Shown here one piece after another: positions 44,004 to 56,561 of a DNA stretch of 64,000 nt (its first letter is position 1; every line of letters begins with the position of its first letter). Source of the DNA: Candolleomyces eurysporus. Lineage: Eukaryota > Basidiomycota > Agaricomycetes > Agaricales > Psathyrellaceae. A program made the position numbers and the translations under genes. Location: NCBI GenBank assembly GCA_027579435.1, contig JANBPK010000879.1, positions 1 through 64,000 of the forward strand, given 5' to 3'. The notes beneath the pieces are model-generated. The model was given only the letters and a program-made list of their open reading frames with translations. It ran no database searches and was not told the origin of the DNA.

Positions 44004-45315
44004 ATGTCTTCTCCTCAAAGACAATTCTTCTTCCTCGGTGCCACTGGATACATTGGGTCCCAGTTCCTCGAGTCAGCTAAGCGCGATGCTGCCCTCTACG
44101 ACAAACTCAAGGAGTTTACCCTCGTCGCTTTGGTTCGCGACCCCGAGAACGCCAAATCTAAGCAACTCCGGGAAGTGTGGCCTGGCGTCGTCTTGCTCAA
44201 AGGCACTTTGGATGATTTGACTCTCATTGAAGAACAGGCGCGCAATTCGGCTCTCACCTTCAACGCCGCCAATGCTGATCATGAGCCTAGCATCAAAGGT
44301 GAGGTCTCCAGTGTATCTTTCCACTCGGATTAATCTTCTAATCATCTCCCATTTATTCCTCCAGCTATCATCGCAGGCTTGCGGAAACGATCTGCAGACC
44401 ACCCTAGCGGACCCAAGCCTCTATACATCCATACCTCTGGTTTGGGCATCCTGAGCGACAACAGCCGTGGCGAGAAAGTTCCCGCCGAGCGCATCGTCCA
44501 CTACTCAGATACCAAATTCAAGCTGGAAGACTTCCCACCTACCAACCCTCATCACAGCCCTGATAGGATTGTTCACGGTGCAGCAGCTCAGAAGGAGAAT
44601 CCCATCAGGGCTATTTCTGTGTACCCTGGGGCTGTATACGGCCTGGGAGAGGGTAAGAAGCTCCGACTAGCTTTCGAGGAGGTTTTCATTGAATAGAGGA
44701 ATATACTACTAGGTATCACGCCCGATGCCCTTCTCCCCAGGATCTTTGGCTCCCTCTACATCCAAACCGGAGTGGCGGGGACTTGGGGACCGGGCCATAA
44801 CGCACTTGGCGTTATCCATATCAAGGATGTTGGTACTGCTTTCGTCAAAACCTTCAAGCTCGCACTTGAGGGTAAAGCGCAGGACGACTGTGAGCTCACA
44901 TCCTCTTTGATTCTATGGTTATCATTCTGACCTGGGAATCCATGCAAGATTTCATCTCGGATGACAAAGCTGAACCTCTGGTCCCAAAACGGTTTGCAGA
45001 AGAAATAGGAAAGGTACATTTCTGTTTAAAACCCCCAAGTCGAGATGGCACTCACAACTGCAACAAAAAATCTAACAGATCCTCCACGCGCACGACTTGC
45101 TTAAAGACCCAGAGCACAAGCCTTTCCCTGAAGCTGCCACAAACAACTTTGGCGAGATAGGGTGGGGCGTATTTGGAGGCAACTTGCGGGGCATTTCTGA
45201 CCGCCTGAGCGCTGAAGGTTGGGAGCCGACGGAGACAGCTAAACTCTCCTTATGGGACTCGCTGCCTTCGGAAGTTGAACGCTTCGCTGCGACGTACAAG
45301 GCATCGAGGGCGTAG
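44004..45315 (+). CDS. NmrA-like NAD(P)-binding reductase copy 4
   Basis: Starts MSSPQRQFFFLGATGYIGSQ; the first exon is nearly identical to copies 1-3. A TAA at 44332 falls inside intron 1, and a TAG at 44695 falls inside the 60-nt second intron (GTAAGA...CTACTAG), so neither disrupts the product. Exons continue ITPDALLPRIFGSLYIQTG, HIKDVGTAFVKTFKLALEG, YFISDDKAEPLVPKRFAE, ILHAHDLLKDPEHKPFPEA and end YKASRA at 45315. The family binds NAD(P) and acts as a reductase or redox-sensing regulator; the actual substrate is unknown. Its 3' flank (45340-45540) matches that of copy 2. Confidence 0.85.
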
Positions 45316-45724
45316 ACTCGTACTCTCGCTTGCTCGATGGAGTTGAATAGTGGAGTACCAATTTATCCTTAGATTTGTGACCATCCGTTTACTATCTCGC
45401 AAGTTGAATCGCTACAGCAAGAATTACCTTGATCATATTATATTTACCAACCTCCTTCTACCTGCCACTGCTACTAGGACTGCTACCAACGAAGACTGGT
45501 ATTGCGAGTCTAGTGTATCCTGTACATTTAAGTGACTTGTACTATTTTTATCGACACTCAGTCGAAGTTTGTCGTCCATGAACGGGAAAAAGGCCAACAT
45601 CGGCATCACTTTAACTTCTTGAGAAGACCCTAACCCTACGCCACCTTCTCTGATTTCCAACAACTTGCTTGGCTCTACAGCTCTACAGCAGCTCTCGACA
45701 ACGACCCCCGCAGCAACCTCTATC

Positions 45725-47128
45725 ATGAGCGACGTATCGTGCAGAATAGTCGTCATCTCATCGTCGCTGGACAATGGCGCACTGCTGGTCAACAGTCAGT
45801 CGGTCTCAGCATGTAGTGGACTAACAATTGACACTAAAACAATAGGCATAACCGCCCCCGATAAGAATCCAAACGGTTCAACTCTTTCGCCTGTTCCACC
45901 AGAACCTATATTTCATCCATGGTCGATCTCCAACCGATACTACACCGCGAACGTTCACTTTGCACTGCATACCGTGAACAAGGTGTACGGTGCCGTATTC
46001 GAAGGCGTACCGGCAGTAATCGTAGCCTGGACGAAAGGTGAAGTATGTCACAACCTTACTTGAACGCGTCGCGTTACCACAGTCGTGATATAACGCGTAC
46101 GCTTCCAGCCGTTTGAAGAATACATGGAGACGGTCCAGAAGGCTATAGAGGAGCATACTCCAGAGGTTTTGCTCGCTGTGCGATTGCCCAAGGGCGACGA
46201 ACCCCAGCCCGATCAGGCCGCGAAGAAAGATTCAGAGGAATCTGAAGACAATGGGGCGATTGATGCAAAACTCATCACCTACGGATTTGAATATGTGGAT
46301 GCATCGGAGCCCTTCGATGCATCGAGCTCTACAGAAACCGAGCAACAAGACGATGCACCCACCGGTGATGAAGGTGAGCGCATCCAAATATCCGAACTCG
46401 ATTTGCTTCTCATTGATGCATGATATTTCTAGGCATTCCCCATCTTCCGCGAGTCATAGACGCCCTCAGTACTATTATGTGGCCGTCCATGACATCAACC
46501 AAAGTCGAAGCCCAGGGTTACCCCGACGACCCACGAGTAGCGCTTCGAACTCAATCCACGCTAGAAGCCATCATCGACCGCGACCCTCTCGCCATCCTCC
46601 AAGCTTTACAGGAGCTGGACTCTGAATTCAATTTCGGCGAAGACGAATTAGACGGAGAGGACGCTGAACTGTTCAAAGAAGCGTATCAAAGTCACCTTTC
46701 CGACTCGGACTCCAACTGGACGCAGTCCCCGAGCGATAGAAGTCTCGATCTGGGAGAAGGGTTTGACTTCCAAACAGCCTCTCCCACCGAGTTCAANTTT
46801 CGCCGACCTCGATACCAACGATGATGCCTTTGCGCTGTGGTCTCAGTTCGGCCCTGGCTCTACGACTGCCGGCGAGAAGAAGCCCAAAGTTTCCTTGCGC
46901 TTCGAAGACGACTTCACCGTATTCGTCTCTGCGCCTGTGGACGATGTAAAGGTCGTGGATGAGGATTTTTCTCATCTTCATTTGGAATCCCCACTGGACG
47001 ACCGAGCGACTCCAGATTACAAGATGCTGCAGTCAGCTGATCAGTCTCTTTTCCCTCATGGCGAGGGGTCGCTTTATCGGTCGTTAGGATCCACGTCCGA
47101 CTTGGGAGATCCGGGAAGTTCGACGTAG
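45725..47128 (+). CDS. Irc6/p34 (AAGAB-like) adaptin-binding protein
   Basis: The ATG at 45725 (MSDVSCRIVVISSS) is chosen because the duplicated fragment at 42970 shares it. Probable introns lie at 45795-45845, after WTKGE, and after PTGDEG. Recognisable blocks are PWSISNRYYTANVHFALHTV, AVFEGVPAVIVAWTKG, PFEEYMETVQKAIEEHTPEV and IPHLPRVIDALSTIMWPSM. They give the degenerate Rossmann-like G domain of the p34/Irc6 family, which in animals chaperones assembly of AP-1 and AP-2 clathrin adaptors. A long acidic C-terminal region follows (ELDSEFNFGEDELDGEDAE). An N at 46797 breaks the frame; omitting it gives TEFNFADLDTNDDAFALW. Ends GDPGSST. Confidence 0.8.
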
Positions 47129-48785
47129 GATGTGCGTATGACACGTGCATGTGCAGTGTATGTCTAGCGTGGTCCAGAACCGCCAGGTGAGATCGTTTTA
47201 TGTTTCACGTGCTCTGCTCCTTGCCGCACAATTAATATTTTGATCTTTGTCTACGACCCACGAGTATCTTTTGTTACCTTGTTTTTTGGTGGACTAATCT
47301 ATATACGTTCCTCATACGACCCAGTGAACAGACCTTCACAGAGGTCCGATTGCGTCACGATGGGATGCTCACGGGATGGATGGTGACGCCGTCTGCCAGT
47401 GCCTCACTCCCCGCCCCACATTCCAGTCCCAGCTCAGCAGCTCCGAGCAACAAAGCCCTGAAATTCTTCCTTAAAGAGTGTACTCTCATTGTGACTTCGA
47501 CTGCATCCAGCCCTTTACCACTACACCGACCATTGACAACACTTAAGCAACAATGCCGCCATTGTGATGGACAGACTGGTTGTCCCTGATTGTGTGGCTG
47601 GTCGACGACTTCGCCAAGCTACATCAATGCAGTAATATGTATAGTGCACTCAACCTGCCCTCTTTTGAGTAGACAGCTTTATAAGAATAAAGGACTCACT
47701 CGGATAATTAGATCCTCGATGAAAGTGGGTGCAATAGCATCCTCATCTACTACTGTGAGAGATCAGGAGCTGTCAGACTACTCTGAATGCGCCTGGGAGG
47801 CAGCTGGAATTAGAAACAATTAAATAGAAATATGTCCCAATGACTACCAGGTGCACAACAAGCCAGCAGATTGTCCTCAGATAGATTGGTAGATATGTGT
47901 TCGGCGCATAAATCCAAAACAATGCGCAGAGGCACTGACAAAGCATGTGATGGGTGGATGCTTTGAAAATGATTTCACCTGGCGGTTCTGGACCACCGTA
48001 GTATGTCCGAGTAGGGAGGAGGGGACATTTGAACTTCGAGGTAATTACTGTCATTGTATCATCATCAACCAACCATCTTGCAACAGTAACTTGCACATAG
48101 TACGCGAGGAGAATATATCACGGACTAGGTCGTTTTCCGCCTACTTCGTCCTGATAGCAATCATCAGAAGGCTGATGAGCATGAACCTTGCATCTCCCAA
48201 TCACACAAGACTACTCTGAGTACTCTCGCGGTGTCATGTCGTAAGTGTTCTCGTGGTCTGCCTCCAATATTGCAGTGGAACAGTCGAATCGTTACGCGAA
48301 GCCGGCCGTGGACTTCAGTTGTGAGTCATCTTTTTTTGTATATCCTTACACTACTTAGTGCCCACGTTCCTGATTCTGGTAGGCAGTAACAACACATGCT
48401 ATCACGACGTTGCTGGCAACTTGAACGAGATTGGATGTGACGCACGCATTAATGAATTGATCTCACGGGAAACTGCACGGCGCGTCTTCTTGCGAAGGTC
48501 TTCCCGTGCAACCAACCTACTATCTGATCATCAATACCAAACAGCCCCAGGGCGCTCTTGTCATTGGTCTTGGTCTTGAACTTTAGATACCCAAACATTG
48601 CCATTCGAACCAGGATAACACCATGGGAACGGCTCGCACTTCCTTTCCATCTCTTCGACCTTCGATAACTTCTCCTTGCCGTGCCAGGAGTGTATTTGTG
48701 GCCTTTCCTTCCTTTCTCTTTCCTTTCCTTCTTCCTTTTGATTCGTTCCATCCTTTTCTTTCTACGTTAACGAGGGGATCCAGAC
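47129..48785. other. Intergenic, 1.65 kb
   Basis: I find no supported gene. The final 150 bases before 48786 are a pyrimidine-rich tract (repeats of TTTCCTTTCC), probably the promoter of the next gene. Confidence 0.6.
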
Positions 48786-50706
48786 ATGCCCTCGTACTTG
48801 GCGGTCTACGAAGACACTGCGCCGTTCTTCACTTATTCTGGGGCATGGGTTGCAGGCACATCTTCAGATGATAGATCTGCGGACCAGTAAGTCTGACCCT
48901 CCTTCTACTCCACCTACTCCTTCTTACAATTAATGGCTATGAATAATATAATACTAACCGAATTTGAACCCTCTTCTACTCAGATATTCTGAAAGCAGCT
49001 TCATGGTCACCCAATCCACCGGCGCCACCTTCTCTTTCAAATTCTACGGCACGGAGGTTGGCATCTTTGGATCCAAGCGAGTGGGGCACGGGTTATACCA
49101 AGTTTCGTTGGACGGTGTGACTTCGCCTGCAGTATCGGGAAACAGCGATGCTGGGCAGTTCAAAGTACCATTGTTCAACTCTTCGGTGTCGAAAGGGTTT
49201 CATAATGTTACGATGGTCAATAGAGAAGCGAGGTTTTTGGATGTTGATTTTGTGAGTACTTGANTTTTTTTTTGGACCGGATTCCTTCCGAGTGATACGA
49301 TGTCGATCCTGATCCTTGGGGATGCTCTGTCCAGGTCTCGTGGAAGGGTAGTGTAGGGACCGATGATGAGCCTCTTATTGTCAATACTTGGCAGGATAGT
49401 CATCCAGCGTTTGCATATAACCCTCCTGATGCGTGGACAACCAATGTTCCATCGGTTGGCACATTTTCTGGAGGAAATGGGCAGTAAGTCGACGTTCGTT
49501 TGCTGCCGTATTTTCATAGTTAATTAACCTTTTATCCATCATTTACAAAGTGCCACATCCACCATTGGAGCGTCGGTGAAGCTGACGTTCAAGGTAAAAT
49601 CGATGCTCATGATCATTCAACGTGATTTTAACTGACATATTTTAAATCTCTAGGGTGGGTGCCTCTCTCTTTCTTCCTCGCGTTTCGTCTCGAGCCAACT
49701 GCATATTAGGGGACACGATTGCGGTGTACGGTCCAGCAGGACCTAACAGCGCTTCCGCATACTCTGTGCAAGTCAACCAAGATCCACCAAGCACCCATTC
49801 CGCGTTCAAACAATTTTATCGTCCACGGCAGCTCCTGTACTACGGAGCCAACCTGGGGTCAGGGACACATACAGTCACTTTGAAACTGGATTCGACTGCG
49901 AATCAGACGCAGATGCTAGCGATTGATTATGCCGAGATATATACTACGCGGTCGCTTGGTGGGAGGTGAGTGCCTCTCTAACCTTTTGTATCCAGCTCGC
50001 TGACTGTTGCGTCGGTTTAAAGTTTTGATGGAGCTACCTCTGCATCGTACGTGGTCAATTAAACCTTTCGGATATCCCACTCACTCACTCGGCCATAACA
50101 ATGATCCCAGAAGTCCCGCTGGATTAATAGCAGGCACCGCCATCTTAGCCATTATATCCATCCTCGCACTGGGTTTCATAGGATTCCTATTTGTCCTTTA
50201 CAAGAAAGGGCGCTTCAACTTCGCACCACCACCATCATCATCATCCAACGACAAGTCTCTGGAAGGTGGTGTTGACTGGGGAGACTCGACCATCCAGACA
50301 TACCACCCCGCCGACCATCTCAGATTTGGACAAGAATTTAGCAGCTCCGAGCAGTACGATCCTAACAGTACCTCGCCAACCAGTATTACTAGCGGCCCTA
50401 TGGCGCTGGGGTCTAGCGTGCTGTCACCTACTCACGCTACTACCTATTCTTCTTCTTCTAGAAGACTATCGGGGCGAGATGATTATTCGATCCAGACTGC
50501 TCCTTCAAGAAGCACCAACGTAAGTCTCCACCTAAGCTTGCTAACCACCCAGCGAAATAAATCGCTGACTGTTAATCTTTTGCGCGCCTTTCTAGCCATC
50601 TCAACCGGCTGTCTTCCCTTCGAGCAAACGGGTTTTGCTCGCAGCCAACCAAGATTCTCCGGAGGAGCATGTTGCTTCTCCTCCACCGCCGGCGTACATG
50701 TCTTGA
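48786..50706 (+). CDS. Single-pass membrane protein with beta-sandwich ectodomain and PPxY tail
   Basis: Visible coding starts MPSYLAVYEDTAPFFTYSGA (48786-48886) and continues YSESSFMVTQSTGATFSFKF, YGTEVGIFGSKRVGHGLYQV. The second half of the ectodomain is TWQDSHPAFAYNPPDAW, GDTIAVYGPAGPNSASAYSV and ANLGSGTHTVTLKLDSTANQ. After SPAGLIAGT comes the membrane segment AILAIISILALGFIGFLFVL and YKKGR. The Ser-rich cytosolic tail ends PPPPAYMS, a PPxY motif, at 50706. Such two-lobed ectodomains with one helix are common in agaricomycetes; their role is unknown. No signal peptide precedes MPSY, so an upstream exon may be missing from this model. Confidence 0.75.
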
Positions 50707-50809
50707 TTTATTTGTTTTATTTGATTTTGTGCAGTGCATTGTTTCATGATATTATTGATACCAGTGCTGGCTACCGCTGGCGAAAACACGACGGTCGTTT
50801 CTCAGCCAT

Positions 50810-53347
50810 CTATTCTACATCAACATTAATGATTTTGATATCTTCGAAAGGCTTATCAAATTTATTCGCCCTTGCGTTCTCGATAGCGTGAACCACCTCC
50901 AAGCCGGACAATACACGCCCAAAGATGGTGTGCTTCTTGTCGAGCCAAGGTGTCGCAGTAGTCGTGATGAAGAACTGCGATCCGTTAGTTCCAGGTCCGG
51001 CATTGGCCATACTGACAGTATACGGTCTACAAACAAACACACGATGATCAGTAAGATTCATCTCATTGTACAAACAGGCAAGGAAAAAAGACATACCGAT
51101 CATGTTTAAGCTCATCAGAAAATTCATCTTCGAACTCCTTGCCCCAAATACTTGTTCCTCCCGTTCCATCGCCCAACGGATCTCCGGTTTGAATCATAAA
51201 CTTGGGAATAACACGATGGAAGATAACACCTTCATAATACCCGCTGCGCGAATGCCCGACAAAGTTCTCCACAGCCTTAGGTGCTTGCTGCGGGAACAGC
51301 CTGATGTGAATGTCACCCTGGGTGGTGTGGATGGTGGCCGAGTTTGCGAGGTGGGTGGGTCCTGAGGGTGCGTTGGGGACAGCGGCTGCCACGGTTTGTT
51401 CTTCTCTGCTTGGCCGCTCATTGAAGACGTCGCGGTCACCTCCTCTGTGAACACCGAGCGGTTAGAAGGGAGCGACGAGGAGGAAGACGAATACCTACTC
51501 AGGTTCTGATCGAGTGAACATGAAGAATCGGTTCCGCTTGAAGCCAGTGCAGGTGAGAGTTGGGTCACGCAGGGCCTTTTCTGAAAGGATGGGGTTGGAA
51601 GAAGCTGCCATGGCCTAAACACAGGGATAAGCGCTAGCCCCACAAACGCCTCAAAGGTCAAAGACTTACTGCTGTGACAAGACTCTTTTTGGATGGAGCG
51701 CCTTGATACAAAGTGACGTTCAAAAACCTTACAACCTCGTCTTTCCCTAATAACCGCACTACGCGATTGTTGACGGTATTTATCACTACCGCATTTAAGT
51801 CAGCCGGCAGAATATACACTGAGGGGAGAATGAGATTCGTACCTTTGATTCCTGATAATGTGGGATAAATGACAAACGCGCCGCTTTCGTCGAAAATGGC
51901 GTTGATCCATCGTCCAGGTATTTTGTTATCAGGACCAGGTAGCTCCAACTCTCTCTCAATCGCTAGCCGTCGCCCGAACTCCATGTCGTCCAGCTTGGAG
52001 ACAGCGGTACCGGCTTGCTGCATCTGCTGGATAGCATCCAATGATTCGTCATATTTTCGCGTGAGCTTGCCGGAGAGGAACGAGAATATGCGAATCTGTC
52101 GGTCGGGCAGAGAGAAGGTGACGAAGGACGAGGACGTAGGTGATAGTGTTATACAGGTTGGGGTTGACTTTGACTAACAACGGGAGGTAGCATGTCAACG
52201 AGTGTTAAGGAGATAAAATGCCCGACAATTACCTTCTTGAATTCGTACAAATCTGTCTCGCTCTTGTACTGCCAGAGGTCGGGGACGTTCTTAGGCAATA
52301 CAAAGGGCTCAATTGGTTGCCAGTACTCGATGAATCCCGACTCGTCAGCAGAGATTATTGTGTGGTATCGATCACTATACTGGCAACACGTCAATTGCAG
52401 CACAAACAATCAAATGAAATGGACTTACAGTCATGACATGGACGGGGAATCGGTGTACAGAGTCGATTGTTTGGAGCGGTGTTCCTTGGCCTCTGCCATC
52501 ATACAGGCGGATGACTCCAGAGGACGCGTCTGAGCTGGGATCCGGTCAGCAAGTCTATAGTGAAGAAGACACATTGCGCACATTGCAAGTATTCCTTGCC
52601 CTTCCCCGCTCCGGTGGACCCAGCAACATGCAAGAGGGGTATAATCAAGCTTGATAATGTTGATCATATCTAGTTTATACTGTCAGAAATTCTCCCCGAC
52701 CTCATGACACTGTTCGCGCATACCAAAGTTCACGACGTCATATACTTTGGCTGTCTGGTCCTCCGAGACAGTCGCAAAGAGCAGCCCATCAGCACTTGCG
52801 GAGACGGCCACAATAGGCGTCAGATGGGCACGGTAGTGTTTAACGAATTCAATACCCTGATCTTGCTTCTTCCAAAGCTTCAGATGTCCGTCCACTGAAG
52901 TTGTGATCAAGAACTCCGTCCTGATACAAGTAAGCAGTTTAGCGCACTCAAAACGAAAGCACAGAGGGTACGCATATGCAACAACGTACTTGGTGAATAC
53001 CACGAAATTCAAAACGTCTCTGTGCATGAAACTCTTGTAATACTGCAGGGCGTCTGGCAAGTGTTCAAGGTAGGTTTTTTCGTGAGGGAGAACTACAAAC
53101 AACAGATTCCAAAGTCAATATACTTCCAAAGCATGTATTCGAGTCAAATATAAATACCTTTGCGTTTCTTCCTTGTTGCTGCTGCCTGGGCAGACGCTGG
53201 CATGGGCATGGGTCCTACATCGTCGTCCGAATCCGAGTCGCCATCGCCGGCTGGTGCATTCCTGTCCTCCATCGGATCGTCGGTTGCATTGGGAGCATCC
53301 TCTCGAGGGCGCTTCCCGAGTACAGGAGCATTAGCGTCATCGGCCAT
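50810..53347 (-). CDS. PPWD1: PPWD1-type WD40-cyclophilin peptidyl-prolyl isomerase
   Basis: Nuclear spliceosome-associated isomerase. The start at 53347 gives [19 protein letters not shown], an acidic stretch and KKRK. WD40 repeats follow: [80 protein letters not shown] linker with [20 protein letters not shown] leads to the C-terminal cyclophilin domain: [80 protein letters not shown]. The catalytic Arg is in FHRV, and the substrate-binding QFFIT and W-L-D-K-K-H are kept. Ends KIINVDVE at 50810. Convergent with the membrane protein at 48786, leaving about 100 bases between stops. Confidence 0.95.
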
Positions 53348-54024
53348 GGTGCAGAGTCCAAAAAGTTTGGCAAGTGGTTCGGACCAAGCTCGAACGCGTG
53401 AGGGCCATACCTGCGCGCGACCGTGATGGCGCTGTTTGGAATCATGGAGATCAGCGATCCAGGCCACGAGTTCGAATCCCACTGCACTCGATCTTTTATT
53501 TCATTGTAGTTATACAACACTCCCTCGTCTGCTCACGCAGAGCCCCATTCAAACNAAAAAGAAAAAGCAACATATGTGAGTAGATAAAAAGCAAGGATAT
53601 CAACGCAAGATAACGAGAAAAAGGTATAGACTCGGACCAGCATATGTAGCGAGATAAATAAATGTGAGGGGCAAATGTAAGAGGCCAGCATAGGGTAATA
53701 AATAACAAAGGTATGTCGTAGTAGGAGGTAAAGTCCACTCCATCTCCCTTGGACGAACGAGGTCAAGTCCCTAAGAATACAGAACCGGAGGCGACCAGCG
53801 CAAAGAACGTGNTTTTTTCCAAAGAACACCAACAATGATGACAATCACCGGTTTGGGTCAACGGTGAAAGAAAATCCAGGGATGTCTTCTGCCCGAGTCA
53901 ACTCCGGTCCTGGGGTACTATATTTCTGAATCCGCACTGCCTTCCATCCACAGCTCGTCATGACAAGTTCCAAGGGAGGAGGGCTCAGCCTTCCAAATAG
54001 TTGATGATGCATAGATCAAGCTTT
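53348..54024. other. Intergenic between PPWD1 and the NDK-like gene
   Basis: No gene supported. Two Ns next to A and T runs (53555, 53812) mark uncertain sequence. Confidence 0.6.
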
Positions 54025-55777
54025 TCATGTAGCAATGGTCTTGAAGCTCGAGGGAGGAGCCCTAACGCCCTTAGGAGCCTTCTTCGCAAGAGCCGCAGCG
54101 GCAGCAGCAGCCTCAGCTTCCTTCTTCGCCGCACGCAAAGCCGCACTTTTGTTCGTTCGGGGTTGGATAGACGGCGCGCAGACGCTACTGGGGCGAGGAC
54201 GGGGCTTGGCAGCAGGTGGTGCAGCCTGTTCTGGATCACTGGCGCCATTCTCTTTGGTAGCTCGAGCGCCAGAGGGCGTAGCAGAGGCACTTCTGTCGTG
54301 AGTNGGGCGAACAGCTGCGACCGAGGAAGGTCGAGGCGCCGGACGGCGAGGCACTGGCGCTGGTTGAGACTTGGCCTGAGTGAAAGACGTCTGCGAGGCT
54401 GGTCGAGGACGAGCTGGGCTAGCACCATCCGATGAGTTGGACCGCGATAATGATCCGGGGACCTTCGGAGTAGTCGCTCCTTTAACTACACAAGAAAGTT
54501 CAGCAGGCCGGCTGATTAGAGTGAAAGAAGTCACATACACATGAAAGAAGTGGGCGGAGCTTGATCCTTCTGCGCACGGAGGGAGGCGCTCTTGTTCAAA
54601 CGAGGAGCAACAGTCGGAGTTTGCACAGATGCAACTGAAATTGTCTCTCTCCTTTTGTGACCTGGAACGCCTTCAAAGGTAGGTTTCTTGGGCCCATTTT
54701 CGGTCGACCTAGTTCTGGTAGGCTGAGGCGCGGGAGTTTGACCCAGGCGGAGGGCCGCTGCTCGCGTCATCCTTGGGGCAATGGTAGGCGCTGCGGTGGA
54801 AGCAACCGCAATCGTCTCCGACCTCCTGTGCCCTGGAACATTCGCGAAGGTCTGCGCCTGACGTTCCTTGGAAACAGGTTTTCTGGGACTTGAAACAGTC
54901 ATTGCAACAGGTTGACCTGTGCGCAAAGCCGCAGCCTTGGTCATTCGAGGTACAATGTCAGGCTTGGCGATTGATGCTGGGACTGCGCGAGCCTTGAACG
55001 CAGGCTTTCCGTTGGAAGGGAACCTGGTGCTGCTTCCGTTGACCGTGGATGGGCTGGTCACATTTGAAGGGGCATAACCCTCATCATATCCATTTCGGCC
55101 ATGCAAAGAGTTGTAGCTGCCTTCTCCATCGTCGGGAGGAAGGTCGGAGGTCGGGAATGGAGGTGAGGAGGCAAAGAGAGACGCGATTTGGATTTCAGCG
55201 GTTTCGTTGTCTGGGGCACCCATCAACCCGTTTTGAGCAAGGGACGTGCCATAGAGCGCGCGGAGCGAATTTGGTGCCTCCTCCCGAGCTTGCTCGGGGT
55301 CGCTTGGTCCCATGAGGGTATGCCAGACTTCCACTGCACGTCGACGTTCGAGAACATAGACCCATACAGGTCCCCTGTGATTATATTGAGTACTCGGAAC
55401 ACGCTTCAAACACGAGTTGGAATCATACTCCGCCAGAGAATGGCTATCCTCTCCGAACAGCTCTTCCAACGTTTCCGGGTCCGTTTCGGTATCGAATTCC
55501 ATTTGGCGTTCCTTGACGATCTGATTTCATTACAGCGAGGCACGTTCAGCATTGTGACGTTCGGTTAAAGACACGAAAGCGAACTGACCTCGAAGCTCGC
55601 CTCCTGGATGCGCCTTTCGATGTCAAATCTGTGTTCGAGCGCATGGTATTTGATGATAGCGACTGTGCGCGTTATCGCAGTCTTGGGAGACGAAAACGAA
55701 TGATCGAGCTGCTCCCCAACTGCACACTCTTCCTGCTGGTCTGCTGTTCCATTGTAGTAGCCGTTTGGTGAAGACAT
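54025..55777 (-). CDS. Nucleoside-diphosphate-kinase-like pseudoenzyme with repeated tail motifs
   Basis: Three exons; the start at 55777 gives MSSPNGYYNGTADQQEECAV. Residues 35-155 follow the NDP-kinase fold: TRTVAIIKYHALEHRFDIER, SFEIVKERQ, GPVWVYVLERRRAVEVWHTL, MGPSDPEQAREEAPNSLRAL, NGLMGAPDNETAEIQIASLF. The active-site signature N-x-x-H-G-S-D reads NGLMGAPD, so the phosphate-carrying His is Met. The early KPDA motif is KYHA. Kinase activity is therefore not expected. The long basic, disordered tail carries four copies of PR-[MLT]-[TN]-[KR]-[AS]-A-[AS]-LR (PRMTKAAALR, PRMTRAAALR, PRLNKSASLR, PRTNKSAALR) and two of VPGH[RK]R[SR]ETI. The tail ends SSFKTIAT. The N at 54304 is needed as a real base. 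Confidence 0.75.
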
Positions 55778-56561
55778 TGTTGTGGTTTATAACGCTGGTT
55801 GCTGTGAAGATGAAGAAAGATGAAATATAACTATGTAAAAGGAGGTAAAAGATGTCGAAGCCTGGAGAAGGGAAAGAAAAGTGAAAAGGAGGGCAAGGAT
55901 AGGGCTTGGACTTGGTGATGAATGTCGTTGACGTTGAAGGAAGCTTGAGAAAGTTGTTTAGAGGACCATTTTCCCATTCATGATATTCTCCCAGCTCCTG
56001 TGGGCACAGTTACCGTAAAGGCAATCACTCGGAAGGACCCCGCATACCCTGGGGTTGCTCTCTAATAAGTACCTTTCTGGAATGTGTAAGATAAAGTTTG
56101 CCTCGTTCACTAAGCTCGTGTTCTCAACGTGTCCCGTTGAACACCCTAAGCATGAACCAAAAACTCAATTCGAAGAAAAAGCATGAGAGCTAAACCATTT
56201 CTGGACATTCGGGGTCCTTCCGACTTCTCGCGGAGACGGGCGTCATGGCAACGGAGTAGATAGGCCAGCGTTGTGGCGCGTTACATTGATCGACGCGCCT
56301 TGACGCGACGCGATTTACAGGTACAGGGGTTATATACATATACAAGCTCTTGTTATTTACTGTATTTTACTCGCGAATCAACAGGGACGAAATACAAAGT
56401 ACATGATACATAGAGAAATTTATAGCATTCAAATCAAAACACGAAACATTAGCGACTTCTGTTGTCCACCGCCTGAGCGTCAAATAAGCTTTCGGTCAAT
56501 TGCACGACCAATCAATAGGCACTCACCGATAGGTGTCGTTCCTCAAGGAGGTAGAGGGCAT
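55778..56561. other. Intergenic
   Basis: Promoter side of the NDK-like gene and 3' side of cerato-platanin 3. Nothing else seen. Confidence 0.6.

Larger units (their letters stand above)
36800..45850. repeat. Tandem array of four reductase units
   Basis: Units start at about 36800, 38511, 40690 and 43140. Each has an upstream block (GATA pair where present, GGTGTCAGAATGGGAGGATG, TATA) and the gene; some also have the 3' flank and a piece of p34. Parent flanks are the Cdc37 upstream region on the left and the p34 5' exon on the right; fused copies of these flanks occur at about 40690 and 43135. Coding exons are more than 90 percent identical by eye, so the expansion is recent or homogenised. 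Confidence 0.85.

Noticed and set aside
42079..44697. Stops in reductase copies 3 and 4 as proof of pseudogenes
   Set aside because: The stops (TGA at 42079-84, TAG at about 44695) lie in a 60-62 nt interval with GT...AG ends that varies in length without breaking the flanks, so it is an intron. The TAA at 44332 is in intron 1.
48449..48751. Basic 100-codon minus-strand frame as a gene
   Set aside because: Half of it is the reverse of the pyrimidine-rich promoter tract of the gene at 48786, and no family is recognisable.
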